A stretch of DNA of 63,845 nt from Henriciella sp. (GCA_021776655.1 JAJFFK010000029.1:1-63845), one strand, 5' to 3'; counted from the stretch's first letter, positions 26,882-36,697 are shown. The notes: generated by a model from the letters alone, not told the origin. Numbers and translations: made by a program.

Positions 26882-27022
26882 TTATTTTCGTTTATCAGGC
26901 CGCTGAGTTAGAACTGATCCCGAAAGGGATTTGATTTCCTTCTGGGTCAAGAATTTTGGGTTTTTCAACCCTTTAGAGGCAATCTTCCCAACCTTATTGC
27001 CGGATTTTTCATTTTTGGCCAT
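26882..27022 (-). CDS. Small lysine-rich conserved-type protein (46 aa)
   Basis: From the ATG at 27022 the minus strand encodes a 46-residue basic protein beginning MAKNEKSGNKVGKIASKGL and ending in SVLTQRPDKRK. The pattern (Lys-rich start, xxVxxIASKxLxxP, then xxSGSVLTQ) resembles a widespread family of short uncharacterised proteobacterial proteins. It is encoded opposite to the dcw genes, 6 bp past the end of murB, and is AT-rich. Function unknown; a nucleic-acid-associated role would suit its charge. Confidence 0.6.
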   Translation of the reverse strand: MAKNEKSGNKVGKIASKGLKNPKFLTQKEIKSLSGSVLTQRPDKRK

Positions 27023-27117
27023 TCTGATTTTCCATGAACAAAAGTATTCATAAAGAGAACATAAAGGGTTCATTGGCGATTGTAAACACCTTTCTTGCGA
27101 TTTGTATCTGGGTGATG

Positions 27118-27139
27118 GATACCAGCCTACGCTGGTATC
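27118..27139. repeat. Single palindromic half-repeat
   Basis: GATACCAGC-CTAC-GCTGGTATC is a perfect 9-bp hairpin with a 4-base loop. It resembles the half-sites of the repeat at 25799-25880 (CAGC-CTAC-GCTG core). It lies about 60 bp beyond the stop of the TonB-dependent receptor gene, where it could also act as a weak RNA-stabilising hairpin. Confidence 0.5.
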
Positions 27140-27199
27140 TGCGGAAATAAATATGGATTATGTGGGCGCTGAACCGCACGCACCATGTCTAAAACCTAG

Positions 27200-29239
27200 C
27201 TAGAAGCTACCTTTCAGACGCAAGGTCAGGATCGGGCCGAAATTGCGGCTGCGGTCTTCGATGCTCTCAACCGGGCCATTTCGGTCTGTCACAAAACTTA
27301 CGCGTGTGAACTGGTCGTCTTGATCAGTTAGATTGCCGAGGAAGACGGTTCCCGTCAGGCCGTAAATGTCCTTGTGCTCGATAAAGCCCCACATGAAACC
27401 GGGCTGTTGTTCAAATCGGCGGATGACCGAGCGCCTGAATACCGGCGCTTCGTTGAACTCCATATAGGTCAGGCCCCAGGCGAGGTCGGTGTTTTGAATA
27501 TCGTGACGAAATTCGGCGCGAAGCTGGTGGATCAAGTCACCATTGATCCGTCGCGAAACCCCGGTAACAGGGTCATCAACCTCAGATTCCTGGTAAGTTC
27601 CGGACAGTTCAACCTGCGCGCCTTTCCAGCCGATATTGTCGAATTTCAGCGTGCCTTCCAGTTCAATCCCGAACCGAGTGGCGCTGTCGAGATTGCCGGG
27701 GCCTTCGCCTGCACCGATTGGAACTTGATCGATAATGTCTTCAAGAGCCTCGCCAAAGATCAGTAATGTGCCAGCTCCCCACGCGCCATAATCGCGCTCC
27801 GCCTCGACTTGCAGGCGCCAGCTCTGTTCAGGGACAATATCGACGTTGCCCGACTGGTCATCGCCTTGGTTCAGATCAACCGATGAGACGAAATCAAAGA
27901 AGTTGAGTTGGCCAACTGTCCGCTCGAACTTGGTGTTGAGGGTCAGTTTGTCATTGACCTCCCACGCGGTTGAGACAAATCCCTTGGGGCGGCTGAAACT
28001 GCGCGACTGGCCATTTGTGCCATCTGATGTCAGCTCTGATATTTCGAGACCGAGGGACGCCTGTAGACGGACCTTCGGACTAAGTTGGCGACCATGGGTG
28101 ATAAAGGCCTCGCCGCGACGTTCTTCGACCTTGACCGTCGGATCGCCAATATCGACAGGCGCGAGCATGCCATTGGCATCAAGCTCTTGCAGCGTGGATT
28201 CGCTTTCGAGCGTATTGAACGCGCCTTCGAGCGAGACCTGCCAATCGCTCTTGTTCTTGCCATCCCAGCTATATTCCAGGCGCGTAATGGTTTCTGATTC
28301 ATCGACGATCTGGTCGAAAATATCGTGGCGGCGGGTCAAGCCATCAAGCGTGCCGCCGAACACGCGTGCGCGGGTTGGGATATGCTCATTACGCTGCAAG
28401 CCGATGAGTTTGAAACGGCCCGGACCGAGGCCAAGCTCGTAATCACCGCTAACCTCGCTGCCCCATGAATCTCTGGAGAACTGAAACAGGCGTTGCCGGT
28501 CGAGCCGGCCATCCGGGGCAAACCGGTTGGAGGTCTCACGCTCATCGGCTTCAAAGATACCGTATTCGATATTGAGATTGGCGATATGGCCATTGCTTGG
28601 GGTCCAAGCGAGGCTGCCGGTCGCGGTGACATCGGTGCCTTTGAACGTGAACTCTTCCTCGCGGTATTCAATCAGTGTTCCAGCCGCGTCAGTGATATTG
28701 CCGCGCCCGGCATCGCCGCCGCGCCCCGGGTCGGATTCCAGGCTAAGCGTCCAGGCCAGATCCTTGCTCTGGCCGGTCAGGGAGAGGTCGAAACTGTCAT
28801 AAAAAGGCGTGAGCTTCTCTCTGAACCGGGCCCGGTAGCTCCAGGTTCCAGAGAGGCCATCGGCTATCGCTGTGACGTTGACGACTTGCCCGCTCAGGCC
28901 AGGAATATCCAGACCTGCGCCGTCTAGGATCTCTATCTTTTCGACATTTGCTGCCGGAATGCGGTCGAGCGCGTCGCGGGCGCTGGTTGATTTTGAGGAA
29001 ATCCGTTGGCCGTTGATCAGGACGTTCTGCGACGCTTGACCGAAGCCGCGTGTCTCATCATCGCGGCTGATACTAAAGCCTGGGATCTGGCGGACCATGT
29101 CGAGGGCGGTTTTCGGCGCGTATTGTTCGAAATCAGCTGGCAAAAAGACTTGCGCCTCAGGGCTAGGGTCAGGTGCGGTCTGGGCTTGCACAAAGACTGG
29201 CAGGCTAGCGGCTAATCCAAGCAGGAGGGAGGACTTCAT
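27200..29239 (-). CDS. TonB-dependent outer-membrane receptor
   Basis: The 679-residue mature-length receptor begins with a signal peptide (MKSSLLLGLAASLPVFVQA). It continues with a plug domain (ALDMVRQIPGFSISRDDETR, NVLINGQRISSKS, IEILDGAGLDIPGLSGQVVN) and a barrel ending in GPILTLRLKGSF. A GGAG site precedes the ATG at 29239. The ligand cannot be told. It is transcribed against the dcw genes and sits between murB and ddl, where receptors are not normally found, so it is an insertion into an otherwise conserved cluster. Confidence 0.88.
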   Translation of the reverse strand: MKSSLLLGLAASLPVFVQAQTAPDPSPEAQVFLPADFEQYAPKTALDMVRQIPGFSISRDDETRGFGQASQNVLINGQRISSKSTSARDALDRIPAANVEKIEILDGAGLDIPGLSGQVVNVTAIADGLSGTWSYRARFREKLTPFYDSFDLSLTGQSKDLAWTLSLESDPGRGGDAGRGNITDAAGTLIEYREEEFTFKGTDVTATGSLAWTPSNGHIANLNIEYGIFEADERETSNRFAPDGRLDRQRLFQFSRDSWGSEVSGDYELGLGPGRFKLIGLQRNEHIPTRARVFGGTLDGLTRRHDIFDQIVDESETITRLEYSWDGKNKSDWQVSLEGAFNTLESESTLQELDANGMLAPVDIGDPTVKVEERRGEAFITHGRQLSPKVRLQASLGLEISELTSDGTNGQSRSFSRPKGFVSTAWEVNDKLTLNTKFERTVGQLNFFDFVSSVDLNQGDDQSGNVDIVPEQSWRLQVEAERDYGAWGAGTLLIFGEALEDIIDQVPIGAGEGPGNLDSATRFGIELEGTLKFDNIGWKGAQVELSGTYQESEVDDPVTGVSRRINGDLIHQLRAEFRHDIQNTDLAWGLTYMEFNEAPVFRRSVIRRFEQQPGFMWGFIEHKDIYGLTGTVFLGNLTDQDDQFTRVSFVTDRNGPVESIEDRSRNFGPILTLRLKGSF

Positions 29240-29293
29240 TGAGGCGACTCCGTTTGGAAACAAATCAGCTATCTGTCAGGGTGTTAGATGTGT

Positions 29294-29307
29294 GTTACAT
29301 TTGTAAC
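29294..29307 (-). promoter_or_regulatory. Palindrome upstream of the receptor gene (candidate operator)
   Basis: GTTACA-TT-TGTAAC is a perfect 14-bp palindrome 55 bp upstream of the receptor start, followed on the minus strand by a second TAACA. Position and symmetry suit a transcription-factor site controlling the receptor gene. No regulator is encoded beside it. Confidence 0.4.
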
Positions 29308-29449
29308 CAATTAGTGCAACCCACGTTTTTCAAAATTGGATAAATGCAATGGCGTGAAAATTTGAGGCCGCCGCTTTGCTGCCGTCTTAACGCCGCATCA
29401 ACTGTGATACTGCGATAAGTGGGGACGTATATAGCGGAAGGCGCGAAAT

Positions 29450-30358
29450 ATGAAGCGGATCGCAGTGGTGTATGGCGGGTGGTCGCAAGAGCGCCCGGTT
29501 TCTCTCTCATCGGGTCAGAAGATGGCCGCCGCTGCGCGCGCCGCCGGATATGATGTTGTAGAGATTGACGCCACCCGTGACCTCGCGGCGCAGCTGAATG
29601 AAGCGCGCGTGGAAGCTGTCCTGAACGGCCTGCACGGGCCCTGGGGCGAGGATGGCTGTGTCCAGGGCCTGTTTGAGGTTCTCGGTATTCCTTACAGTCA
29701 TTCAGGCGTGCTCGCCTCGGCGCTGGCCATGGACAAGATCAAGTCGAAAGCGGTGTTTGCCGATGCCGGGTTGGATGTCGCCAAGGATGTTGCGGTGACG
29801 CGCGAAGACGTGGCCCGCGCACATCCACTAAAGCCGCCTTATGTCGTCAAGCCGATTAATGAAGGGTCGAGTTTTGGGGTTCTGTATGTCCGCGAGGGCG
29901 CGAATGGGCCAGCGCGTGAAGTGCTGAGCGAGAGCTGGCAATACGGCGATAATCTGATGGCTGAAGAGTTCATTCCGGGGCGAGAATTGAGCGTCAGCGT
30001 CCTGGGAGACCGAACGCTCGGCGTCACAGAGATTACGACATTAAGGGAGTTTTACGATTTTGATGCAAAATACACCGACGGTGGATCGCATCATGTTATC
30101 CCAGCCGACCTGCCCGAGGCGATTACCAAAGCGGCGCTTGACGCGGCATTGGTTGCACATCGGACATTGGGCTGCAGGGGCGTAACGCGATCTGACTTTC
30201 GCTATGATGAAACAAAGGAACGCCTTGTGATCCTGGAGACAAATACCCAGCCAGGTATGACCCCAACCTCGCTCGTTCCCGAGCAGGCTGCACACATTGG
30301 TATGTCATATGAGGATCTTGTTGCCTGGATGATTGAGGATGCTTCATGTCACAGGTGA
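29450..30358 (+). CDS. ddl: D-alanine-D-alanine ligase
   Basis: The 302-residue ATP-grasp enzyme makes the D-Ala-D-Ala dipeptide used by MurF. It shows [17 protein letters not shown] at the start, [19 protein letters not shown], the mobile-loop [10 protein letters not shown] and the metal-binding [18 protein letters not shown]. It overlaps ftsQ by 13 bp. The upstream 186-bp gap contains a CtrA-like TTAA-N7-TCAA (29397-29411, one mismatch) and must hold the promoter for ddl-ftsQAZ. Confidence 0.96.
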   Translation: MKRIAVVYGGWSQERPVSLSSGQKMAAAARAAGYDVVEIDATRDLAAQLNEARVEAVLNGLHGPWGEDGCVQGLFEVLGIPYSHSGVLASALAMDKIKSKAVFADAGLDVAKDVAVTREDVARAHPLKPPYVVKPINEGSSFGVLYVREGANGPAREVLSESWQYGDNLMAEEFIPGRELSVSVLGDRTLGVTEITTLREFYDFDAKYTDGGSHHVIPADLPEAITKAALDAALVAHRTLGCRGVTRSDFRYDETKERLVILETNTQPGMTPTSLVPEQAAHIGMSYEDLVAWMIEDASCHR

Positions 30359-31200
30359 GAGGAAGAAAACCCACGAAACGGACCCGGACCCGCAAAAAAG
30401 AGCCGGAACCAGAATACTTTCACGAGCGCACACAAGCCTCATCAGTGATCTTTGGTCTGGTTATGGTGGTTGCCATGATTGTCGCGGGCGCCGCTTTGTT
30501 GGGCGGGTCGCTGGCGCAAGTTGGTCAGCGCTGGGCAAGTACGATGGACGGGGCCTCGCGCTCGATTGGCTTGTCAGTGGATAGTATTGAAATTGTTGGC
30601 TTGGAGCATGTGCCTGTTATCGCTCGCGCGGTTGAAAGCGCGGCGATGATTGCGCCGGGTGAGAACATGTTTCGCGCCGATCCACATACCATTCGTCGCC
30701 GGATCGAAGAGACCAGGATGGTCGCAAATGTTCGCGTCTATCGTCTATGGCCTGACACGGTGATGATCTATGCCGACGCGGCGCAGCCTACTGCGCTATG
30801 GTTTGATGGCGATGATTGGGCGGTTGTGGACAGTCTTGGACGCCAGATGCGCGGCCAGCGGGCGAGTGATCATTTGGATCTGATCAAATCTGTTGGTGTT
30901 GGCGCTCCGGACGCTATTCCAGCCCTGCATACTGCGTTGCAGAGCCTGCCTGATTTTGTAGGCCAGATCGAAGTGGCACGACGAATTGCCGAGCGCCGCT
31001 GGGACATCGAGTTGAAGAACGGCGCGCTTGTGCGTCTGCCCGCTGACGAAGACCTGGCCACAGGGATCGCCAGCCTGGCGCGGGCGAATGCCGAAGGGGC
31101 GCTGACCCGCCGCGCGTTGGCAGCGATTGATTTACGGGTAGCAGGACGTATTTTCCTGACCCCGAATAGAGTGACGAATAGAGTAGAGGAGGCGGCATAA
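30346..31200 (+). CDS. ftsQ: Cell-division protein FtsQ
   Basis: The 284-residue protein has a basic cytoplasmic tail (about residues 1-35), one membrane helix ([20 protein letters not shown]), a POTRA domain beginning [12 protein letters not shown] and the FtsQ beta domain. It bridges early and late divisome proteins in the periplasm. Start overlaps ddl; its stop overlaps the ftsA ATG by one base. Confidence 0.95.
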   Translation: MSQVRGRKPTKRTRTRKKEPEPEYFHERTQASSVIFGLVMVVAMIVAGAALLGGSLAQVGQRWASTMDGASRSIGLSVDSIEIVGLEHVPVIARAVESAAMIAPGENMFRADPHTIRRRIEETRMVANVRVYRLWPDTVMIYADAAQPTALWFDGDDWAVVDSLGRQMRGQRASDHLDLIKSVGVGAPDAIPALHTALQSLPDFVGQIEVARRIAERRWDIELKNGALVRLPADEDLATGIASLARANAEGALTRRALAAIDLRVAGRIFLTPNRVTNRVEEAA

Positions 31201-32495
31201 TGGCCACGAGTGAACAGCGATTGAAACCGAAACAGATTGGCAAAGCGGGCACCGTGATTGCTTCTTTGGATATTGGTTGCTCGAAAATTGCCTGCCTGAT
31301 TGGCCGGGTTGATCCTGGCAGTCGGGCCGGATTTGCCTTCATGGGTGGTGGACGCCAACAGAGCCGCGGCTTCAATGGTGGGTCAATTACCGATATTGAA
31401 GCGCTTGAGCGCTCGATCCGATTGGCGGTTGAGGATGCTGAACGCGAAGCCGGGGAACGTATCGACAGGGTGATCCTGGGTGTAACCGGGCCAAAGGTCG
31501 AAAGCCAGCTTGCCGAAGCACAGATCGAGCTTGGACAGCGTGAGATTTCCAGACGTGACGTTCAGAAAGTCTGGACTCAGGCGCTGGGCAAAATGGTTCC
31601 GAAAGAGCGCGAGCTGCTCGGGGCCTATCCGGTGATGTATGGGGTTGATGATCAGGACGATATTCGCGATCCGGTCGGCATGATTGGAGACCGCGTGCGG
31701 GTCATACTGAATGTTGTGACGGCGCCGAAATCACTGGTCAAGAATCTGATAGAATGTGTGCAGCGCGCGCATCTAGCTGTCGAACAGGTCGTTCCATCGG
31801 CTCTGGCGTCTGGCTCAGGCAGCTTGATCGATGATGAGATCGACAATGGCGCGATTTGTATCGATTTTGGTGGCGGGGTGACGGCGGTATCGGTGTTTCT
31901 GAACGGGGCTCCGGCCTGGCTCGATCTGGCTAAAGTTGGCGGCGGGCATATTACTGGCGATATTGCACAAGGCATCGGCACGACGTTTGCGGCGGCTGAA
32001 CGCTTGAAGACAGTTTACGGCTCAGCCGATATTGAGGGTCCGGGCATGGCAGAGCGGATCGAAGCGCCGCGGCTTGGCGATGATGGCCGCCTATGTGCCG
32101 GGCGTATGGCACGCGGCGATCTGGCGGGAATTATTGCTCCGCGGGTTGAGGAAGTTTTTGAGATGGTTCGCGCATCGTTGAAGGCCAGTCAGCTGCGCCC
32201 GATATTGCCGAGACGCACCGTTCTGACAGGTGGCGCGAGCCAATTGCCAGGCGTGCGCGAGCTGGCGGCGAAGGTGCTTGGCTTGCCGGTTCGCCTCGGA
32301 CGACCGATCGATGCTGATGTTTTAGGTGAGAATTACGGTAATCCGGCCTTTTCTACAGCCGCAGGTCTGATAAGCTATGAATTGAAGGGGTTTGCAGATG
32401 CTTCGCGGGCTGGCGCGGCATCGGCACTTGCCGGAGGATCGTCCGGGCGTGGAATGATTGCCAGAGTGTTGAACTGGATCCGTGAAAATTTTTGA
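31200..32495 (+). CDS. ftsA: Cell-division actin-like protein FtsA
   Basis: The 431-residue actin-fold ATPase shows SLDIGCSKIACLIG (phosphate 1), the SHS2/1C subdomain near residues 85-165, ICIDFGGGVTAVSVF (phosphate 2) and VLTGGASQLPGV. The C-terminus GMIARVLNWIRENF is an amphipathic membrane-targeting helix. FtsA tethers FtsZ to the membrane. It precedes ftsZ by 97 bp. Confidence 0.97.
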   Translation: MATSEQRLKPKQIGKAGTVIASLDIGCSKIACLIGRVDPGSRAGFAFMGGGRQQSRGFNGGSITDIEALERSIRLAVEDAEREAGERIDRVILGVTGPKVESQLAEAQIELGQREISRRDVQKVWTQALGKMVPKERELLGAYPVMYGVDDQDDIRDPVGMIGDRVRVILNVVTAPKSLVKNLIECVQRAHLAVEQVVPSALASGSGSLIDDEIDNGAICIDFGGGVTAVSVFLNGAPAWLDLAKVGGGHITGDIAQGIGTTFAAAERLKTVYGSADIEGPGMAERIEAPRLGDDGRLCAGRMARGDLAGIIAPRVEEVFEMVRASLKASQLRPILPRRTVLTGGASQLPGVRELAAKVLGLPVRLGRPIDADVLGENYGNPAFSTAAGLISYELKGFADASRAGAASALAGGSSGRGMIARVLNWIRENF

Positions 32496-32498
32496 TCG

Positions 32499-32526
32499 GA
32501 TTCGGCCTCGTTTAACGCTCTCTTAG
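32499..32526 (+). promoter_or_regulatory. CtrA-like box and CcrM GANTC site upstream of ftsZ
   Basis: The 97-bp ftsA-ftsZ gap holds GATTC (32499-32503) and, 8 bp downstream, TTAA-CGCTCTC-TTAG (32512-32526), one mismatch from the CtrA consensus TTAA-N7-TTAA. In Caulobacter, ftsZ transcription is repressed by CtrA and depends on GANTC methylation, so this arrangement supports a similar cell-cycle promoter for ftsZ here. Confidence 0.55.
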
Positions 32527-32592
32527 GCCAAGGCAGCCATTCTAAGCTCAAGCGAACTTTCCAGGGCGCGTAGATTAAGAGTGGGAATTGCC

Positions 32593-33915
32593 ATGACTGT
32601 TGAACTCAAACCACGCATTGTTGTCATCGGAGTTGGCGGCGCAGGCGGAAACGCTGTCGACAATATGATCGAGGCCAACCTGCAAGGGGTCGAGTTCTAT
32701 GTTGCCAATACTGACGCTCAGGCGATGTTGCGGTCGAAGACAGATAACCGCCTGCAGCTTGGGCTGGAAACCACTTTAGGGCTTGGCGCGGGCGCTCGAC
32801 CGGACGTCGGTGCGGCCTCTGCCGAAGAATCAATCGATCAGATCAATGACGTGCTTGACGGCGCGCATATGGTGTTCATCGCCGCTGGTATGGGCGGCGG
32901 AACCGGAAGCGGCGCGGCACCTGTGATCGCAAAGGCGGCTCATGATCGCGGTATTTTGACGATTGGCGTCGTCACCAAACCATTTGGATTTGAAGGCACG
33001 CACCGGATGAAGACGGCTGAAGTTAGCCTGATCAATATGAAGGCTGCGGTCGATACGCTGATCGTTGTGCCGAACCAGAACCTGTTCCGGGTCGCCAATG
33101 AGCGGACAACTTTTGCCGAAGCCTTCCGGATGGCTGATGATGTCCTGTATTGCGGGGTGCGTGGAATTACCGATCTGATGGTGATGCCGGGTCTGATCAA
33201 TCTCGATTTTGCTGATGTGCGCACAATCATGAAGGGCATGGGCTCTGCGATGATGGGCATGGGCGAAGGCGAAGGCGAAGGCCGGGCTATGGAAGCGGCA
33301 CGCGCTGCGATTGATAATCCACTGCTTGACGATATCTCGATGAAAGGTGCACGCGGCGTTCTGATCAATATCACGGGCGGCTATGATATGACCTTGTTCG
33401 AGCTGGATGAGGCGGCCAACGAGATCCGGCGTGAAATTGACGCCGATGCCAATATCATTCTCGGCTCAACATTTGATCCAGACCTTGAAGGCCGGATCCG
33501 TGTGTCTGTGGTCGCCGCAGGTCTTGGCGAAGAATTCGCAACCCTGATGAGCCCCGTGTCCGCCGCGACCGTGGTGATTTCTCAGGCCGGTCCTGGTCCG
33601 ATCGTTACCGAACCAGAGATAGATCAGCGCCCGGATTTTAGCGGGCGTCCATTGCCTGATGCCCATTCTGAACGGGCCGAAGGACAAGACACGGTGAGCG
33701 CTGACGCAGTCTTTGAGCAACGATCCCTTGATGATGGGCCGGCCGGTTTCTCCAACCTGTTTGGTTGGCGCCGGGCAGATGCAGATAGTGCCAATGATGC
33801 AGAGACTGTGCAGGACCCGGTTGTGTCTTCTCCAGATGATCATCCAGAGCCCGCTGCCTTCGATGATTCCGAGCTTGAGATCCCGGCTTTTCTTCGCCGG
33901 TCAGCAAACAACTAA
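32593..33915 (+). CDS. ftsZ: Cell-division tubulin homologue FtsZ
   Basis: The 440-residue GTPase has [15 protein letters not shown], the tubulin signature [15 protein letters not shown], the T7-loop region [11 protein letters not shown] and the C-terminal peptide [13 protein letters not shown] that binds FtsA. The disordered linker is about 100 residues, shorter than in Caulobacter. The GDP-loop region carries the low-complexity [12 protein letters not shown] where relatives have more varied residues. The ATG at 32593 is preferred over the GTG at 32581 because GTGGGAAT serves as a ribosome-binding site. Confidence 0.98.
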   Translation: MTVELKPRIVVIGVGGAGGNAVDNMIEANLQGVEFYVANTDAQAMLRSKTDNRLQLGLETTLGLGAGARPDVGAASAEESIDQINDVLDGAHMVFIAAGMGGGTGSGAAPVIAKAAHDRGILTIGVVTKPFGFEGTHRMKTAEVSLINMKAAVDTLIVVPNQNLFRVANERTTFAEAFRMADDVLYCGVRGITDLMVMPGLINLDFADVRTIMKGMGSAMMGMGEGEGEGRAMEAARAAIDNPLLDDISMKGARGVLINITGGYDMTLFELDEAANEIRREIDADANIILGSTFDPDLEGRIRVSVVAAGLGEEFATLMSPVSAATVVISQAGPGPIVTEPEIDQRPDFSGRPLPDAHSERAEGQDTVSADAVFEQRSLDDGPAGFSNLFGWRRADADSANDAETVQDPVVSSPDDHPEPAAFDDSELEIPAFLRRSANN

Positions 33916-33938
33916 AATCAATTATTTCGAATGCTTAT

Positions 33939-33962
33939 AGGCCATCTCTCGCGAGGTGGCCT
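33939..33962. other. Hairpin between ftsZ and lpxC
   Basis: AGGCCATCTC-TCGC-GAGGTGGCCT forms a 10-bp stem with one mismatch, 24 bp after the ftsZ stop. There is no following T-tract, so it is more likely an attenuating or RNA-stabilising hairpin than a full terminator. Confidence 0.45.
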
Positions 33963-34044
33963 GGCTCGCAACATACCGCAACAAACCTTGTCTTGATTGC
34001 CGCCCTCAGTCGCGATTTAAAGCGGGATAAGGGAGGCCCAGGTT

Positions 34045-34959
34045 TTGAGCCGTGTAGAGTTTCAACAGACATTACAGCACGCTGTGATTTGCGCCGGTGT
34101 GGGGGTCCATACAGGTGCTCGCGTGAAGATGGTGATCCGGCCCGCTGATCCGGGCACGGGCATATGCTTTCGGCGCACCGATACCGGCAAAGGTGCCTTG
34201 ATCAAGGCGCGCGGTGATCATGTGTCAGAGGTCAAACTTGGCACAACTCTGAGCAATCAAGACGGCGACCGGGTTGCGACAGTTGAGCATTTTCTGGCTG
34301 CCTGTGCGGGCATGGGTCTGGATAATGTTCTGGTTGAGATCGATGGGCCTGAAGTGCCGATCATGGATGGCTCATCGGCGGTTTTCTGCGAGCTGTTCTT
34401 GCAGGCTGGCTTGCGCGAAACTGGTAGCCTGCGTCGCCGTATTCGTATTCTGGAAACGGTGGAAGTCCGCGATGGGGTTAAATGGGCACGGCTCTCGCCG
34501 AGCGCTGACAATGTTTTGACCTTGCAGGCGCGGATCGAATTTGAGAGCAAGGCGATCGGCGTCCAGCAGATGTCTATGCGCTTGATGCCTGGCCTGTTTG
34601 CGCGCGATATTGCGTTCGCTCGCACATTTGGTTTTGCCCGTGATGTTGAAGCTCTCAAAGCAATGGGTCTGGCGCGCGGCGGCTCGCTCGACAATGCTGT
34701 CGTGATTGATGGCGATGAGATTGTGAACCCGGAAGGCTTACGCAGTGATGACGAATTCATCCGTCACAAATTGCTTGATGCCATTGGTGATCTGATGCTG
34801 GCTGGCGCGCCGATTGCTGGGATTTATGATGCCTGCCAACCTGGCCATGCAATGAATAATTTACTGGTTCGGGCCTTGCTGGATCAGCCGCAAACCTGGT
34901 GCTGGGAAACCGATGTTGCAGAGTTTGAAGTCACCGATGCTCAGGCCGCGCGGGTCTAG
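34045..34959 (+). CDS. lpxC: UDP-3-O-acyl-N-acetylglucosamine deacetylase LpxC
   Basis: The 304-residue zinc amidase carries out the committed step of lipid A synthesis. Metal and catalytic motifs are visible: VEHFLAACAG, the HKLLDAIGDLMLAGAP segment with the His and Asp ligands, and GHAMNNLL with the catalytic His. The start is TTG at 34045, supported by GGGAGG eight bases upstream. It closes the dcw cluster, and its stop faces the ELM1-like gene. Confidence 0.96.
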   Translation: MSRVEFQQTLQHAVICAGVGVHTGARVKMVIRPADPGTGICFRRTDTGKGALIKARGDHVSEVKLGTTLSNQDGDRVATVEHFLAACAGMGLDNVLVEIDGPEVPIMDGSSAVFCELFLQAGLRETGSLRRRIRILETVEVRDGVKWARLSPSADNVLTLQARIEFESKAIGVQQMSMRLMPGLFARDIAFARTFGFARDVEALKAMGLARGGSLDNAVVIDGDEIVNPEGLRSDDEFIRHKLLDAIGDLMLAGAPIAGIYDACQPGHAMNNLLVRALLDQPQTWCWETDVAEFEVTDAQAARV

Positions 34960-34986
34960 GGTCAGGGCCGATTAATCTGACGTGAT

Positions 34987-36069
34987 CTATAGCCAATCCG
35001 GCGCGGCGGTTTTCCCCGTTTCTATGGCGGGCATCTCCGGTTGCGGGGATTTTTCCAATAGGCGCTGAATAATCGCATCGGCGACACGGCCAGCTTCGCG
35101 CAGAGGCTCGTATTGCCAGCGATTAAGTGTGCCTTCAAACCAACGCGCGCAGCCCTGGTCGATCAAGCTTTGGTGCAAGCGGTCGAATTTCGCCGCGCGA
35201 CCGCTCAGCCGCGCGATATGTACGGGCAAGCCGTGCCAAGCGGCATCAGACAGCATATTGGCGCTGTCTTCAGTGACCACTGCGACATCGCAATAGAGTA
35301 ACCAGCCAAGATACGGATTTGGACCGTCCTCTGCACCGCTCCAGAAACTTGCACCAACCCGGTCTGCCATGGCTCGCATACGGGCAATCACTGCCACAGG
35401 CGTGCGACGGGACGTGGTGATCCGCAGCCGCCAGCCAAGCCGGCTAAGCGCTTCAAACTGCGCTTCCAGCCGTGCGGCGGCGGATTGGGAGAATGTGTGC
35501 GTCTTGGAATCCCCGCCGAGGATCACGATCGCGCTTTGCCCGCGCACGTCGGCGAGATCAGCAAACAGCTGACCAGCTTCCTCAATCGCATCCTCGGAGA
35601 AATGCGACGGCGATCCGGTCGTGCGAATGACATTTGGGCCAGTCAGGGTGTCATGGGCTGGCACAATCACAAGATCAAACGCCGCCGGATCTGATTTGGG
35701 ATCAAGGATCTGGACAGTGAACGTCTCACCGCCGCTCGATTGGCGGATGGCGGCTGTATAGGGCGCGCTGCGTCGCCCGGCAGCGATCCAGACATTTGGC
35801 CAGGGGGCGGTCAATTGCGCACGCTCTATGGCTGGCAAGGCGTACATCCGGGCGGGCCAATTGATCCCGGGCAACCAGGTCCACGGTGCACGCGGGCTGA
35901 GCGTTACAGGTTCGGTGCGATGTCCGTGGCCAGCAATGTGCGCAATTTGGATCCATCGCCGGGTTTCTGACAGGGCCTGTGTGATGGCGCGCACCTGCGC
36001 GGCATTGCCTGCACGGCCGTCGCTCACCGCCCAAATGGAAGGGCCAATATTCGGGTGTTCCTGGGCCAA
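34987..36069 (-). CDS. ELM1-like (COG3660) protein, GT-B-like fold
   Basis: The 360-residue protein opens with IWAVSDGRAGNAAQVRAI and contains LGGDSKTHTFSQSAA, GASFWSGAEDGPNPYLGWLL and VTEDSANMLSDAAWHGLPV. These are hallmarks of the bacterial family related to plant mitochondrial-fission ELM1 proteins, which look like GT-B glycosyltransferases. The nucleotide-sugar-like SEDSAN/E-D region suggests sugar-nucleotide binding, but no bacterial function is firmly known. It shares the strand with greA and carB. Confidence 0.85.
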   Translation of the reverse strand: MAQEHPNIGPSIWAVSDGRAGNAAQVRAITQALSETRRWIQIAHIAGHGHRTEPVTLSPRAPWTWLPGINWPARMYALPAIERAQLTAPWPNVWIAAGRRSAPYTAAIRQSSGGETFTVQILDPKSDPAAFDLVIVPAHDTLTGPNVIRTTGSPSHFSEDAIEEAGQLFADLADVRGQSAIVILGGDSKTHTFSQSAAARLEAQFEALSRLGWRLRITTSRRTPVAVIARMRAMADRVGASFWSGAEDGPNPYLGWLLYCDVAVVTEDSANMLSDAAWHGLPVHIARLSGRAAKFDRLHQSLIDQGCARWFEGTLNRWQYEPLREAGRVADAIIQRLLEKSPQPEMPAIETGKTAAPDWL

Positions 36070-36155
36070 TTTCGCTCCTCGGACTCGCTGTGGTGCTGCG
36101 CGAGTGTGGCAGAATTCGTGCGCAAGGAGTAGTCGCGGCTGCTAATCGCGTTCCG

Positions 36156-36629
36156 CTAGACGAATTTCAGGTCAGAAATTTCATAGGCGCGGGCGCCGCC
36201 AGGGGCCGCAACTTCAGCCTCGTCACCAACTTGCTTGCCGATCAGCGCGCGCGCCATAGGCGACGTATTGGAGATTTTGCCGTTCTTGATCGAGGCTTCG
36301 TCCTCACCGACAATCCGGTAGGTGAACTCTTCTTCAGACTCAGCATCAATGATCGTGACGGTCGCGCCAAACACAATTTTAGAGCCGCGCACACGGTCCA
36401 TATCAATGATCTCGGCCCGAGACAGCTTGTCTTCAAGTTCCAGGATGCGGCCTTCGATGAAGGATTGTTTGTCTTTGGCGGCGTGATATTCAGCATTTTC
36501 TTTCAGGTCGCCATGCTCACGCGCGACAGCGATCGCCTGAATGATGGCTGGTCGTTCGGCTGACTTTAAATGTTTCAATTCTACGTCGAGAGCGGCATGG
36601 CCCTCGGCGGTCATAGGTGTACGTTGCAT
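36156..36629 (-). CDS. greA: Transcription elongation factor GreA
   Basis: The 157-residue protein has the N-terminal antiparallel coiled-coil ([20 protein letters not shown], with the acidic tip near [17 protein letters not shown]) and the C-terminal FKBP-like domain ([18 protein letters not shown]). GreA reactivates backtracked RNA polymerase by stimulating transcript cleavage. It lies 68 bp downstream of carB, a frequent alphaproteobacterial pairing. Confidence 0.97.
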   Translation of the reverse strand: MQRTPMTAEGHAALDVELKHLKSAERPAIIQAIAVAREHGDLKENAEYHAAKDKQSFIEGRILELEDKLSRAEIIDMDRVRGSKIVFGATVTIIDAESEEEFTYRIVGEDEASIKNGKISNTSPMARALIGKQVGDEAEVAAPGGARAYEISDLKFV

Positions 36630-36697
36630 CGTGTAATACCATTATTTGTTTGAAGTGAGCGTCCGCATAAAAGACAGCCCCGTCAAGTGGGGGTTTG

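Noticed and set aside
34987-36069. Nucleoside-diphosphate-sugar epimerase
   Set aside because: Such a label has been used for COG3660 proteins, but no SDR epimerase motif (GxxGxxG, YxxxK) is present; the ELM1-like assignment fits better.
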